Shown here piece by piece: positions 31,394 to 40,668 of a stretch of 59,129 bases of DNA. The position numbers and the translations under genes are program-made. Within the stretch, counting starts at the first letter, position 1, and every line of letters starts with the position of its first letter. The notes under the pieces are model-generated. The model was not told the origin of the DNA, did no database searches, and saw only the letters and a program-made list of their open reading frames with translations. The DNA is from a virus, in IMG/VR virus record IMGVR_UViG_3300044846_001771, positions 1-59,129 of that record. The stretch is one strand, 5' to 3'.

Positions 31394-33295
31394 TTATATT
31401 TTTTTACCACTTAAATTCATTGGCATTACGATCCCGCCAGGAACCCAAGTACCATATCCTGTTATACCTTCTACTTTACTGTTTTCATCTTCTTCTTTTT
31501 TATTCGCCTTTAACTGTGAGAAAAGAGACGCCAATCCTAAATTGGGACTTCCGTCTGGCATAGGACCTGTTGGCAAACCTACTTTTTGATATTCCTCAAT
31601 AGAATTTACAAAGGCTCTTGATGCCGAATATCCACTTAATAGTTTTGTTGCGACTAACAAAGGTTTTGGTACCGTATCACCAAATCCACTTATTGCGATT
31701 TTTAATAACTGTAAGATTTCATCAACCACTCCCTTACATTCTCTCCAATCCTTTATTAATCTTGCGACCGTTAAGATTATTTCAATTAGTCTTAATATAA
31801 TTCTTAATCTTGTTTGAGAGGTCTCTTTTGTTACATCTAAAATTATTGCTTGTAATAAGTTTTGAATATCTTTTTTAATGATGTTAAAAAGTTCCTGTAT
31901 GAATATTGCACCTATTTGGGACATTATTTGGCTTACCATCCTAAAAAATTTCTTAACAAAATCCATTAAAGATTTTACCAAGTCCCCAATTGTGGACCCA
32001 AGAGATTTTAACATTACCATTATCGGTAATAAAACTTTAGGAGATAGTAATGCAAATAAAATTGATTTAGGTAAATTTTTTAATAGACTTAGATCAAAAT
32101 TTATTTTAATTCCAAAACCACTATCATTAGATGCGTTTACAACCGCAGAACTTGCGTTGTCAACCGTAGCATCAACAGTTTGTCCCGATATAAAAATTAA
32201 CTCACTAATTGCGTCATTTATTAAAACAGGATCTATAGGGACGTTTACATTATCACAATCCTCAAAAACAATAACCCCTTGATAGATATTATTTATTCTT
32301 TCCTCTATTTCAAATAGATCAACACTTGTAAATTCAAAAAATGATTCGTCAACCTCATCTAATTCTGAAGTTTTTGATGTTCCAGCAACATCTATCTCTT
32401 TGTTTGAGTCAAAACATAAACCTAATATTCTTTGTAAGATTATTTGGAACTTTGAAAAGTCCCCAATTTTTAAATTACCTGAACCAGACTGTATTGATAA
32501 AAATCCTGTTAACATCTCAAACAACATAGCAATCACATTGTTAAAATCCAAAATATCTAAAGACGCATAATAATCCTTTAATGTTTCTGAAATTTTATTT
32601 ATACCTGAAGATCTTGACTGTAATGTTACTTTATAAAATTGACCTGGGTTACCGATACCGTCCTGTAAAACAAACTCAATATCAAAAAGATTTTGACCCG
32701 AAGCCCCTCTATAGTATTGACCATATTGATTAAAAAATGAGGTACCCAATGATTGTATTCTATTATACAACTCTTTGTTCATTGCGAAAGGAATAGACCC
32801 AACGTTTATAGATTGTTTTTCGTATAAAATTTTATTCTTGTCATCTGATGGATCTTTTTTTAGTAATGATAATAAATCAATTGACCTAACAGGAATATAT
32901 AATGGTTGGTTTGGATTAAACTCCTGATCTTGACTACAACCAATTGTATTAATTGATTCTTTTAAAAGGATCTCGACTAACTTTGGTTTACAATTTGCTA
33001 AGGCTCTTACAAATGTTTTTTTTAAATATTCTATAGTATTAGCCCCTTTTCTATTTGTTAAACTTGCAATATCAACTAATTCGTCTAATTGTGTTTTTTG
33101 TTTTTTTTGAGATCTTTTTTTTTCTTTCTCCGCCTCTGATTTAGACCTTCTATTTTTTTTAGAATTAACTTCTTCGTTATCTCCTTTTTTCTTAGATAAT
33201 TGGGCAATATCTTGTCTTACCTGATTATAGGTTTTCGCGGCGTTTATTTTACTTTTAACATCGCCATAACTAAAGTTTAAATCTTGTGATGGCAT
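31394..33295 (-). CDS. Large helical, hydrophobic baseplate-region protein
   Basis: The 633-aa protein has a Lys-rich N-terminus (KKNRRSKSEAEKEKKRSQKK near 45-65) and a central structural domain. From about residue 395 it has a run of hydrophobic and amphipathic helices (LLPIMVMLKSLG, MSQIGAIFIQELF, RIILRLIEIILTVARLI). The end is Gly/Pro-rich. Such helices could insert into the host membrane during DNA ejection or form a tape-like core. It is encoded just before the hub gene in the same unit. At 633 aa it is short for a tape measure. No family is recognised. Confidence 0.75.
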   Translation of the reverse strand: MPSQDLNFSYGDVKSKINAAKTYNQVRQDIAQLSKKKGDNEEVNSKKNRRSKSEAEKEKKRSQKKQKTQLDELVDIASLTNRKGANTIEYLKKTFVRALANCKPKLVEILLKESINTIGCSQDQEFNPNQPLYIPVRSIDLLSLLKKDPSDDKNKILYEKQSINVGSIPFAMNKELYNRIQSLGTSFFNQYGQYYRGASGQNLFDIEFVLQDGIGNPGQFYKVTLQSRSSGINKISETLKDYYASLDILDFNNVIAMLFEMLTGFLSIQSGSGNLKIGDFSKFQIILQRILGLCFDSNKEIDVAGTSKTSELDEVDESFFEFTSVDLFEIEERINNIYQGVIVFEDCDNVNVPIDPVLINDAISELIFISGQTVDATVDNASSAVVNASNDSGFGIKINFDLSLLKNLPKSILFALLSPKVLLPIMVMLKSLGSTIGDLVKSLMDFVKKFFRMVSQIMSQIGAIFIQELFNIIKKDIQNLLQAIILDVTKETSQTRLRIILRLIEIILTVARLIKDWRECKGVVDEILQLLKIAISGFGDTVPKPLLVATKLLSGYSASRAFVNSIEEYQKVGLPTGPMPDGSPNLGLASLFSQLKANKKEEDENSKVEGITGYGTWVPGGIVMPMNLSGKKI

Positions 33296-33663
33296 TACTT
33301 ATTAAGTTTGTAGTTTTTATCGTCAGTGTCTTTATTAATTAAAGATTTTAAAATATCGTCGTCCATTTCTAAATCAGATAAAGTAAAGTTATCTTGTTTT
33401 TCTTGAGACTTTTGCCAAATTTGAGCTTGGAGTTTTGATAGAGAAAGTTTTTTTTCAACACAGTCATTTATAATTTTTTGTTGTTTTTCAATCACAGGAC
33501 CTATAAGAGTCATATCTTCAGGTTCTTTCATCATTGTTAACATTTTATTTTGAATCCTAATTGCGGTATTTCTTTGCTCAACAATTTCATTGTAGATTTC
33601 TTGCATTAAAGATAACAATGAGTCTTTAGTTAAATTAATTTCTTTTTTTGGCGGTCTTGGCAT
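33295..33663 (-). CDS. Small coiled-coil protein
   Basis: The 122-aa protein is mostly helical with heptad-like spacing (SLLSLMQEIYNEIVEQ, IRIQNKMLTMM, IIEKQQKIINDCVEKK). It starts the baseplate unit right after a late motif and overlaps the next gene by one base. It may serve as a baseplate assembly factor. Nothing specific is recognised. Confidence 0.75.
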   Translation of the reverse strand: MPRPPKKEINLTKDSLLSLMQEIYNEIVEQRNTAIRIQNKMLTMMKEPEDMTLIGPVIEKQQKIINDCVEKKLSLSKLQAQIWQKSQEKQDNFTLSDLEMDDDILKSLINKDTDDKNYKLNK

Positions 33664-33666
33664 ATC

Positions 33667-33674
33667 AATAAATA
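33667..33674 (-). promoter_or_regulatory. Late promoter motif TATTTATT
   Basis: On the minus strand the motif ends only 3 bases before the start at 33663. It separates the late baseplate unit from the sigma-factor gene at the end of the enzyme run. Confidence 0.5.
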
Positions 33675-33683
33675 TTTTTGTTT

Positions 33684-34436
33684 TTATTTTAGGATTTCAT
33701 TAATTATTTCTTGATATATTTTTTTATATCTCTTTAAAGAATTCCTTATTTCTTTTGTGGATAAATTTGTCATTTCTCGTATTTCAAATAAAACAACATT
33801 TTTATTGAACTTATTATTATTTGTATTTTCAACAAAAATATTATTATAGTTTTTAAAGATTTCCATTAAAGCCTCACCTAACTTAATTTCTTGATCGCTA
33901 ATGTTTTTTTCGTTCATAGAGTCAGATAATTTAATAATAAATTTATTTATTATTTCCTCAGTTGATACATCATCATTATCTATGTGGTAAATCATATCAG
34001 GAGCATTATGTAGGTCCGCAGAGATATCTTCATAAGATACTTTACGATTCATTTCTTTTTGGTCTTTGAGTATTTGACCCATAAGATAGTTTTTACATAT
34101 TGTGCCAAAATACGAGTAAGCCTTTTTTTCTTTTGATGGTTTAAATTTATCTACTTTAGTCATCAAAAATGAATGAGTGTCTGTATGGATCTCATTAAAA
34201 TCCATATCTTTTCTGTATAATTTATATCGTCTTATAATTGACGATATCATTTTATCTAAGGGAAATTTTAAATAATCATTATATATTTTGTTCTTTTCGT
34301 CCATTGTAGTTGCGGTTAGATACATTCTAACCGCAGTCTCTTGTGGTTCATCAAAATAATTATTTAACTTAGGTTTTCTTCCCTTCTTTTTCTTTTCATC
34401 CGTGTCTTCATTTAATTCAACATTTAATTCCATCAA
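33684..34436 (-). CDS. 55: Phage late sigma factor (T4 gp55-like)
   Basis: The 250-aa protein looks like a minimal sigma-70-family factor. The segment from about 88 to 135 (HSFLMTKVDKFKPSKEKKAY, SYFGTICKNYLMGQILKDQK) fits sigma region 2, which contacts core polymerase and the -10 element. The C-terminal helices (STKEIRNSLKRYKKIYQEI) resemble a helix-turn-helix. T4 gp55 (185 aa) reads TATAAATA late promoters. Here the likely target is the TATTTATA motif found upstream of the structural genes. The gene lies at the end of the enzyme run and overlaps the upstream glycosyltransferase gene by ATGA. The sliding-clamp partner gp33 is not seen in this window. Confidence 0.8.
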   Translation of the reverse strand: MMELNVELNEDTDEKKKKGRKPKLNNYFDEPQETAVRMYLTATTMDEKNKIYNDYLKFPLDKMISSIIRRYKLYRKDMDFNEIHTDTHSFLMTKVDKFKPSKEKKAYSYFGTICKNYLMGQILKDQKEMNRKVSYEDISADLHNAPDMIYHIDNDDVSTEEIINKFIIKLSDSMNEKNISDQEIKLGEALMEIFKNYNNIFVENTNNNKFNKNVVLFEIREMTNLSTKEIRNSLKRYKKIYQEIINEILK

Positions 34437-35239
34437 ACCTCTTGTGGTTCATACTTTATCTCTCTTTGTTTGATATAGAAATATTCTTTTTTTGCTGAGT
34501 CAATCCAAAATTTGGCTTCATCTTCACTTATTCTGTTATCACCATTTTTGTAATTCCAAAAAATAGACCCTTCTCTTAAATTCATATGTTTGTAGCCAAT
34601 TTTAGGTATTGACATGATATTAACGGAATTTTGTGTCAACCTTAAAAAGAATTCATAACCAAAAGTTAATTTAATATTATTTTTTAACCCTCCATTATTA
34701 ATAAATTCTTCTTTTTTAATAACCAATCCCGAAATTTGAAAATTTTGATAGTTGAGTAGTGTTTCATTAGTTAGAACCCCCATGTCTTGTGAGATGTTTG
34801 CGGCAAAAGTGGCCTCGTTAGTAAACCCAACAAAAACTCCTTGATCGTTAACGTCAACAACAATAGGTAAAAATGCCCCAACATTTTTATAAATTTCCAT
34901 ATATTTTGATGCGTTTTTAAACCAAACGTTAGAGTACTCATCATCAAACTCTAATAGAGATACCCAAGTTGAGTTTGCTGAAGACACACCATAGTTAACT
35001 TGGTCTGCAAAATTAGGTTCCTTTTCCCAAACTAATTTTACAACATTAAGACCTTCAAAATCATATGAGTTAATGTGATCAGTTAAATCTGTTTCATCAC
35101 AATAAACAATTACTAATTCATTCACAAAATCTTTTTGATTTTTAACTGAAGTGATACATTTATTAAAATAATCCTCGAAGTTTCTGGCTTTACCTGATTT
35201 AATAGGTAGTACTACCGATATTGTATTTTTATTTTCCAT
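34433..35239 (-). CDS. Family 2-type glycosyltransferase
   Basis: The 268-aa enzyme has the GT-A opening ISVVLPIKSGKARNF, a KCITSVKNQ helix and an acidic metal site in SLLEFDDEYS (about 114-123, the DxD-like EFDDE). GT2 enzymes add a sugar from a nucleotide donor to an acceptor. Donor and acceptor cannot be inferred. It is one of seven glycosyltransferase genes in this minus-strand run, placed 3 bases after its upstream neighbour and overlapping the sigma gene. Confidence 0.8.
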   Translation of the reverse strand: MENKNTISVVLPIKSGKARNFEDYFNKCITSVKNQKDFVNELVIVYCDETDLTDHINSYDFEGLNVVKLVWEKEPNFADQVNYGVSSANSTWVSLLEFDDEYSNVWFKNASKYMEIYKNVGAFLPIVVDVNDQGVFVGFTNEATFAANISQDMGVLTNETLLNYQNFQISGLVIKKEEFINNGGLKNNIKLTFGYEFFLRLTQNSVNIMSIPKIGYKHMNLREGSIFWNYKNGDNRISEDEAKFWIDSAKKEYFYIKQREIKYEPQEV

Positions 35240-35241
35240 AT

Positions 35242-36300
35242 TTATATTGTTTCTAATTTATTTAATTGGGATTCAAAACTTTCCAATCTTGTGTTTATTG
35301 CTCCATTAAAGAATTCAAGAACATCTGATTTAAATTTTTCTTCATTGGATAAATTTTCTGATGTTTTTTCCATGTTTAAATAAAGTTCAGGGTTAATATT
35401 GTCTTCTAACCAATTTTGGATAAAGTCGGCAATTACGTCAGGTAACATATTTTTATTGTTAATCCAAACACCATTATCTTCTCCCATCCAATTTGGAACT
35501 AAGTTAGGTACTAAACCAATAACAGGGATCCCCATTTTAATTGATTCCAATGGGAAAGTTCCCCAACCACTAACTTCGTCAATCCAAACAGAAACAAAAC
35601 TATCTTTCATTGCTTCAGCAAATTCTACTTCAGATAGACCTCTTAAATCTCTAAATGTTAACCATCTATATTGTGGGAATTTGACGTAAAAAGTTTTAAT
35701 TAAATTTGTTGTGTCTCTATGGTCTCTTGTGTGAATTGAGATAATTGTCTTAGGTGGAAGTTCCTGTTTTTTAAATGTCTCAGAAATTTTAGGCTCAATT
35801 ACATCCACAGAAACATTTCTAACAACATTCTTAATATATTCTTTTTGATTTTCAGATGTTGTTAAACATTTTAAAAACCCTAAAAGAGGCCATGTTTGTC
35901 CAGGTTGTAAAGTTTCAAAAATATAGTCATAAGATTGACAAAGAACAATTTTACCACAAGGTAAGTTTGTAATTTGATCCATAACGAAACCATAAATTTC
36001 AGGGATTACAATAAGATCTTCAGGAGAGACATCTAAGTTAGTGCCTTCAATTGCCTTATGAGGTAACTCAGTCATATACTCTTCACTAAGCCAACTTGAT
36101 ACTCCAAAGTAATCTGGTTTTTCGTGAAGGATAATAGGGTTAAATCCTTCTTTTTTTAATTCCATCGCAATTTCGTAGATATATCTAACCGATGCCTTGG
36201 CATTTCCTTTAGTGTCTTGTACTAGAAAATAAATTCTAGATTTTTTGTCTTTCATGTTTTGAATAGACCTTTCTAACTTTGTTATTTGTTCAGCATTCAT
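35242..36300 (-). CDS. GT-B-type glycosyltransferase
   Basis: The 352-aa protein has two Rossmann-like halves. The first includes SRIYFLVQDT and VRYIYEIAMELKKEGFNPII. The second has WLTFRDLRGLSEVEFAEAM, VSVWIDEVSGWGTFPLESIK (near 241-260) and GIPVIGL, which is the donor-binding pattern of GT1/GT4 enzymes (a Glu near the end of the motif). The C-terminus is helical. It probably acts in the cytosol on phage or host glycans. The specificity is not predictable. Confidence 0.75.
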   Translation of the reverse strand: MNAEQITKLERSIQNMKDKKSRIYFLVQDTKGNAKASVRYIYEIAMELKKEGFNPIILHEKPDYFGVSSWLSEEYMTELPHKAIEGTNLDVSPEDLIVIPEIYGFVMDQITNLPCGKIVLCQSYDYIFETLQPGQTWPLLGFLKCLTTSENQKEYIKNVVRNVSVDVIEPKISETFKKQELPPKTIISIHTRDHRDTTNLIKTFYVKFPQYRWLTFRDLRGLSEVEFAEAMKDSFVSVWIDEVSGWGTFPLESIKMGIPVIGLVPNLVPNWMGEDNGVWINNKNMLPDVIADFIQNWLEDNINPELYLNMEKTSENLSNEEKFKSDVLEFFNGAINTRLESFESQLNKLETI

Positions 36301-36303
36301 ATT

Positions 36304-36558
36304 TTATAATTTAGTTATTATTTTTTTCATTAATAGGGTGTTAAACGCGATTTTAAAAGGTATTGATACTTCATTACTTTTTAATCCTAAATCTTCGTCA
36401 ACTTCGTTACTTTCCGTGAGAACAGTTTCTAGCATCGATTTAATAACCTCATATTTTACTAAATGTATTTGAGGTTCTCCGCTAACAATCGCCAAATTGA
36501 CATAGTCCTCCATTACGTCAAGATCAACATAATAGTTTTCATTCAATATTTTAAACAT
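36304..36558 (-). CDS. Hypothetical small protein
   Basis: The 84-aa protein is acidic and unrecognised (MFKILNENYY, DVMEDYVNLAIVSGEP, ending MKKIITKL). It overlaps the upstream HAD-like gene by 8 bases and the next gene follows after 3, so it is part of the operon. It may partner one of its neighbours. Confidence 0.7.
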   Translation of the reverse strand: MFKILNENYYVDLDVMEDYVNLAIVSGEPQIHLVKYEVIKSMLETVLTESNEVDEDLGLKSNEVSIPFKIAFNTLLMKKIITKL

Positions 36559-37210
36559 TGTAATTTATTTTTTTTAATTCCTCCTCAAATTCAGATAATG
36601 ATTTAATCGTAAATTCTGAAGGTATGTGTTTATTGTATTGGGTTTCATATTTTATTAAAATTTTATCCTCATACTTATTCAATAATAAGTCAGGGTTTGA
36701 TGTAAGTAAAATATCAATTTCATTAAACATTTTATTTTTTGTTATTTCACTATAAAATAATACTTTTTCTATTAAACAACCAAACTTGGACAAAAAGAAC
36801 AAAGATGATGGTTTTGACCTACCGATTTCATCTGAAACAATCATTAAGTCGTAAGTATCTCTTAAGTTATAGTAAATATCATTTAATATATTAAATGATA
36901 ACATTTCACTAGATGGGGCATGACCAAACAATTCCATTGTATACTCCTCATACATAAAAGAATATAAATCATCTTTTGATGGAAATGAAAAATGAGAACT
37001 TAAATCTAAAGATGTGACATCATTTAATATTTCATATTTAAATTGACTTTCCGCTAATTCTAATTCAGTGTTGCCGGAAAGATCCATCAAATACGTCTGA
37101 TTAGTTTGGTCAACCTCACTTTTATCAATCATATGTTTTTCATAAAGTTGTGTAAATTTACCGATGGTGTCTCTAAGAACACCATTAATTTCAATCCCTA
37201 TTCTCTTCAT
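36551..37210 (-). CDS. HAD-like protein with altered nucleophile motif
   Basis: The 219-aa protein looks like a haloacid-dehalogenase-fold protein. Its first motif reads IGIEINGVLRDT, where active HAD phosphatases have DxDGVL. A second-motif-like LMIVSDE and a third-motif region RSKPSSLFFLSKFG follow at sensible spacing. The nucleophilic Asp is replaced by Glu and the general-acid Asp by Asn, so hydrolase activity by the usual mechanism is doubtful. It may be a binding protein or a diverged nucleotidase. The start overlaps the PhoH gene end by 20 bases. Confidence 0.6.
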   Translation of the reverse strand: MKRIGIEINGVLRDTIGKFTQLYEKHMIDKSEVDQTNQTYLMDLSGNTELELAESQFKYEILNDVTSLDLSSHFSFPSKDDLYSFMYEEYTMELFGHAPSSEMLSFNILNDIYYNLRDTYDLMIVSDEIGRSKPSSLFFLSKFGCLIEKVLFYSEITKNKMFNEIDILLTSNPDLLLNKYEDKILIKYETQYNKHIPSEFTIKSLSEFEEELKKINYNV

Positions 37211-37928
37211 ACTTATCTAAAATTTGAGTAATTAATGGGTTTCTAACATTTTTGGCGTCTTTAAAATCATAAAGACCAATTTTATTAACATTTTTAAATC
37301 TTTTCAATGCGTCATATAATCCTGATTGAGTCTTGTCTTTATATCGGTCAGTTTGTTCAAGATCCCCTGATATGAAGAATTTACTATTATAACCAATTCT
37401 TGTTACCAATAGTTTCATCTGATTAGGGGTTGAGTTCTGAGCTTCTTCAAAAATAAGAATTGAGTTATCGATATTCATACCTCTCATATATGCCAAAGCA
37501 AATACCTCAATGATATCGGCTTTTTTTAATTCTTCCCTTGCCTCTTTACCAATGATTTTATTTAAAAGGTAATACGAGGGAAAAATGTAAGGGTCTAATT
37601 TTTCTTCTAAGTTTCCAGGTAAAGATCCTAATTTTTCTTCGGCTTCAACCGCAGGTCTAACAATAATTATTTTCTCGTAAGAGTTATTTGGGTCTATTAA
37701 CAAATCAACCGCCGCCTTCATTGAAATGTAACTTTTACCAACCCCTGCAGGTCCTGAACAAATTGTGATTTCTTTTTCTTTTAGAAGGTTATAATATTCT
37801 TCTTGATGATCAGATAAAAATTTATTTTTTTGTTTCTTTTTTATTATTGTATTAATAAAATCTTTTTTGGAAATTGGTTGTGATGTTGGGGTTTCTTCTT
37901 TTTGTGGTACTATTTTTTTTCTTGTCAT
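37191..37928 (-). CDS. phoH: PhoH-family ATPase
   Basis: The 245-aa P-loop ATPase carries GPAGVGKS (59-66), the PhoH signature RPAVEAEEKLGSLPG (91-105) and Walker B ILIFEEAQN (157-165), then a QMKLLVTRIG segment. PhoH proteins are widespread in large phages; an RNA-helicase or RNA-processing role is proposed for bacterial members. The N-terminal 35 residues are Lys/Pro-rich and variable. It lies in the enzyme run between a glycosyltransferase and the HAD-like gene. Confidence 0.92.
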   Translation of the reverse strand: MTRKKIVPQKEETPTSQPISKKDFINTIIKKKQKNKFLSDHQEEYYNLLKEKEITICSGPAGVGKSYISMKAAVDLLIDPNNSYEKIIIVRPAVEAEEKLGSLPGNLEEKLDPYIFPSYYLLNKIIGKEAREELKKADIIEVFALAYMRGMNIDNSILIFEEAQNSTPNQMKLLVTRIGYNSKFFISGDLEQTDRYKDKTQSGLYDALKRFKNVNKIGLYDFKDAKNVRNPLITQILDKYEENRD

Positions 37929-37994
37929 TTTAAATTATTGATAGTTTATTATTATAATAATAAATTGATTATTAAAAAAGAAAATCTTTAGGTG

Positions 37995-38705
37995 TTAAGT
38001 AAATTTTTCAAACCCCTCCTCAATATGGTGACAAGTTATTTGATTTATCAAGGTACTTTTTAAATTGTTTTCTAATATATGGTGTCTACATCTTTCCCAT
38101 AAATCGGCATCTGTTGGGGAACCCACTTCTCCGGTCTCTAAAAATAAATCACGGTATTTAAGTGGTATTGTTTTAAAATCCATACAAACCGAAGAATGTA
38201 TTAAAGAGCATGCTTTAGGTAAAAAATTTATATATTTTCCTTCGTCTATTACCTTTGGTAAAACTCTATTACTAACGTAATTAGATTTCGTACAAACCCA
38301 AGAAGAGTTAGTTTCATTAATACAATCGTTTATTAATGAAAGATGATTACTTTCCCAAAAATCATCATGGTCTAAATGACAAATATAATTATTACCTTCA
38401 GATAGACACAAATCCACCCCAATATTTATGGCGTTAACCCCACCGTAAGACCATAACGCATTTTTGTTAGTGTAAAAATCTCTTTCTTTTGCAACATTTA
38501 AATTTTTAAATTCTAATCTTGAACTGTCGTATTTTGACACAATATTATTTATTTCTTCGTTATCCTCATACCTATCACCAATTAAATATATTTTAAAGTT
38601 TTTGTATGTTTGATTAAAAACTGAATCTAATGCTCTTGTTAAATACTTTGGGGTTGATCCGTCTTTTCTTTGATATGTGGCTATTACAATTCCTAATTTA
38701 TTCAT
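37995..38705 (-). CDS. Family 2 glycosyltransferase
   Basis: The 236-aa GT-A enzyme starts LGIVIATYQRKDGSTPKYL and has ALDSVFNQTYKNFKIYLIGD and the metal-binding site LDHDDFW (about 117-123). The length is that of a bare catalytic domain with no membrane anchor, so it is cytosolic. It lies 66 bases upstream of the PhoH start, and the acetyltransferase-like gene ends 8 bases before it. The sugar and target are unknown. Confidence 0.85.
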   Translation of the reverse strand: MNKLGIVIATYQRKDGSTPKYLTRALDSVFNQTYKNFKIYLIGDRYEDNEEINNIVSKYDSSRLEFKNLNVAKERDFYTNKNALWSYGGVNAINIGVDLCLSEGNNYICHLDHDDFWESNHLSLINDCINETNSSWVCTKSNYVSNRVLPKVIDEGKYINFLPKACSLIHSSVCMDFKTIPLKYRDLFLETGEVGSPTDADLWERCRHHILENNLKSTLINQITCHHIEEGFEKFT

Positions 38706-38713
38706 TTTTGTTA

Positions 38714-39289
38714 TTATTTTATTTTTTTTACAGGTACACCCACATATGTTCCAGGTTCCTCTATATGTTTAACCACCGCACCATTCATACCTATTGTGGT
38801 TAAAGAATGGATTGATAACTTTTCTTTAATTGATGAATTATTGCCCAAATACACACAATCATAAATTATAACATTTCCTGACACAACCGATCCTGGCATA
38901 GCACTAAAAAAATCACCAATTACACAATCATGCCCAATATGAACACCTCTATTTAATATTGCATGTTTACCAATTTTAATGTTTGTTGTTAAAATAGAAT
39001 TGGCCCCAATAAAACTACCTTCACCAATTTCCACATCTTCCATTAACAATGCGGTTGGGTGTATAAAGTTAAAAAACTTTATTCCTTTAGGTAGTCTTTG
39101 GATGGTGTCATATCTATCTTTTGAATCCGCAATTGCAACCATTACCTCGTATTTCTCAATATCTAATTCAGATAATGGTAATGTATTATTATCCATGTAT
39201 TGATCATCAACAAACCTAACAAGTTTAATTCCCATTTGACCCATCACTTCCCTTGCATGACCCCCATTACCAATTAACGCTTTAATCAT
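38714..39289 (-). CDS. NeuD/PglD-like sugar O- or N-acyltransferase
   Basis: The 191-aa protein begins MIKALIGNGGHAREV, the nucleotide-sugar-binding opening of PglD/NeuD enzymes. It then has a left-handed beta-helix of hexapeptides (from about residue 77: HPTALLMEDVEIGEGSFIGA, AILNRGVHIGHDCVIGD) and ends TYVGVPVKKIK. The His in VHIGHDC is the usual catalytic base. These enzymes acetylate amino-sugars or sialic acids. ATG 39289 overlaps the upstream stop by ATGA and is preferred to an upstream ATG. With the aminotransferase nearby it suggests synthesis of an acetylated amino-sugar. Confidence 0.85.
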   Translation of the reverse strand: MIKALIGNGGHAREVMGQMGIKLVRFVDDQYMDNNTLPLSELDIEKYEVMVAIADSKDRYDTIQRLPKGIKFFNFIHPTALLMEDVEIGEGSFIGANSILTTNIKIGKHAILNRGVHIGHDCVIGDFFSAMPGSVVSGNVIIYDCVYLGNNSSIKEKLSIHSLTTIGMNGAVVKHIEEPGTYVGVPVKKIK

Positions 39290-40041
39290 AGCCAAAAATT
39301 TAAATCTAACCATTCATCTTTAATGTTGTGAGCATCAATAGGGTTCTGTATTGACCCAATTTTTTTACTCTCTTCATTAATTATGGTTATTATGTCTTCC
39401 ATTGAATTATAGTTTATAAAATTTGGGAATTCAATTCTTTGTATGTTATTTTCTATTTTTGGATTAAAGATTGTTTTTCTTCCCATTAATCCTAATTCTA
39501 TTACTGAGGCTAATCCATTACCATCACTAAAATTAAGATTCAAAAAAGTTTTATTGTAGTAATTATCCTTTAAATACTCAATTGAGTGATATTCATTCAA
39601 TTTATTATGGTTGGTTGTGATTATTTCATAATCAATTTTTTTTTGTAATTTGATAATAAATTCTGTTTTAAAGTTCCATCCAGATTTAAACCCACTATAA
39701 AAATATATTTTATCTCCCAATGGATTTGGTTTAAATAATTCATAATTTTTTATTTGTGGAGTTAAACTTTTTCTAATCACATTTGCTGGTAATTTAAAAT
39801 TGTCCGAACACATTAAGATTGTTTTTTCATAATCTTTAATTGTTGGGTAATCAACTGGGGTACAGGGGATTATTAGTTTATAATCCTTGTGATTGTTTAT
39901 CATATCACTACTTTCTTTTGCACCAAAAAAAATCGCAGGTTTATTTTGGTCATAATACTCAACTAACCCATACTTAGTTAAAAAATTATTTTTAAAAAAC
40001 TTTATTGATGGTGCAACATATGCTTGTAAAAACCTATCCAT
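39286..40041 (-). CDS. Probable GT-B glycosyltransferase
   Basis: The 251-aa protein resembles the C-terminal half of GT-B enzymes: KIYFYSGFKSGWNFKTEFII and YEIITTNHNKLNEY are followed by FLNLNFSDGNGLASVIELGLMGRKTIF (about 168-194), which holds the donor-binding Glu pattern. The N-terminal half is short (APSIKFFKNNFLTKY). The call is by motif order only; the family is uncertain. It is coupled to the acyltransferase gene by ATGA. Confidence 0.6.
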   Translation of the reverse strand: MDRFLQAYVAPSIKFFKNNFLTKYGLVEYYDQNKPAIFFGAKESSDMINNHKDYKLIIPCTPVDYPTIKDYEKTILMCSDNFKLPANVIRKSLTPQIKNYELFKPNPLGDKIYFYSGFKSGWNFKTEFIIKLQKKIDYEIITTNHNKLNEYHSIEYLKDNYYNKTFLNLNFSDGNGLASVIELGLMGRKTIFNPKIENNIQRIEFPNFINYNSMEDIITIINEESKKIGSIQNPIDAHNIKDEWLDLNFWL

Positions 40042-40046
40042 TTTAT

Positions 40047-40667
40047 TTATTTTTTTACATATACCGCAAAATCTTCATATTTTTGTAATAAATCAGATTT
40101 ATCTTCTAAATGATTTGTTATTGAATTAATTACGCCTGGCCATGTTATATCATCCATAATAATGTAACCACCTTTTTTAACTAAAGGTAAGTAAAATAAA
40201 ATGTCTTTAGTAACATATTCTTCATCGTGATTCCCATCAATATGTAAAATATCAATAGATTCTTTTTCTACATTGGTATGGTAATCTTCGGATTTAGATC
40301 TAATCAACGACACAATATCTTTTAATTCATTTTCATTAATTATTTTTATTAATCCATCGTAAAGATTGTCTAAAATAATTTGATCTTTAAATAATACATC
40401 ATAAAAATATGTATTTAAATTTTCATTAGGAATTTTATTAACTAAAGATCCCATTGTATACGGGTCAATACCAATTACTTTACCTTTAGTTATTTCTAAG
40501 GCTTCCGCAAAGTACATTAATGAAGATCCTTTAAATACCCCAATTTCAACACATAACTGTGCGTTAGTCTTCATAATTAGGTCTTTTATTAAATTTCCTT
40601 TAATTTTGTCGCAACGACCACCACTATCATACTTGTCTTGGATTATTAAATCATGTAAGTTTTTCAT
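40047..40667 (-). CDS. SAM-dependent methyltransferase
   Basis: The 206-aa class I methyltransferase has motif I CVEIGVFKGSSLMYFAEAL (about 39-57), an acidic residue after strand 2 (VIGIDPY), DILHIDGNHDEEYVTKDI (about 137-154) and GGYIIMDDITWPG. This is the pattern of the CmcI/Methyltransf_24 group that modifies sugars or secondary metabolites. In this setting an O-methylation of a phage-made glycan is likely. It lies one base from the aminotransferase-like gene. Confidence 0.82.
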   Translation of the reverse strand: MKNLHDLIIQDKYDSGGRCDKIKGNLIKDLIMKTNAQLCVEIGVFKGSSLMYFAEALEITKGKVIGIDPYTMGSLVNKIPNENLNTYFYDVLFKDQIILDNLYDGLIKIINENELKDIVSLIRSKSEDYHTNVEKESIDILHIDGNHDEEYVTKDILFYLPLVKKGGYIIMDDITWPGVINSITNHLEDKSDLLQKYEDFAVYVKK

Positions 40668-40668
40668 A

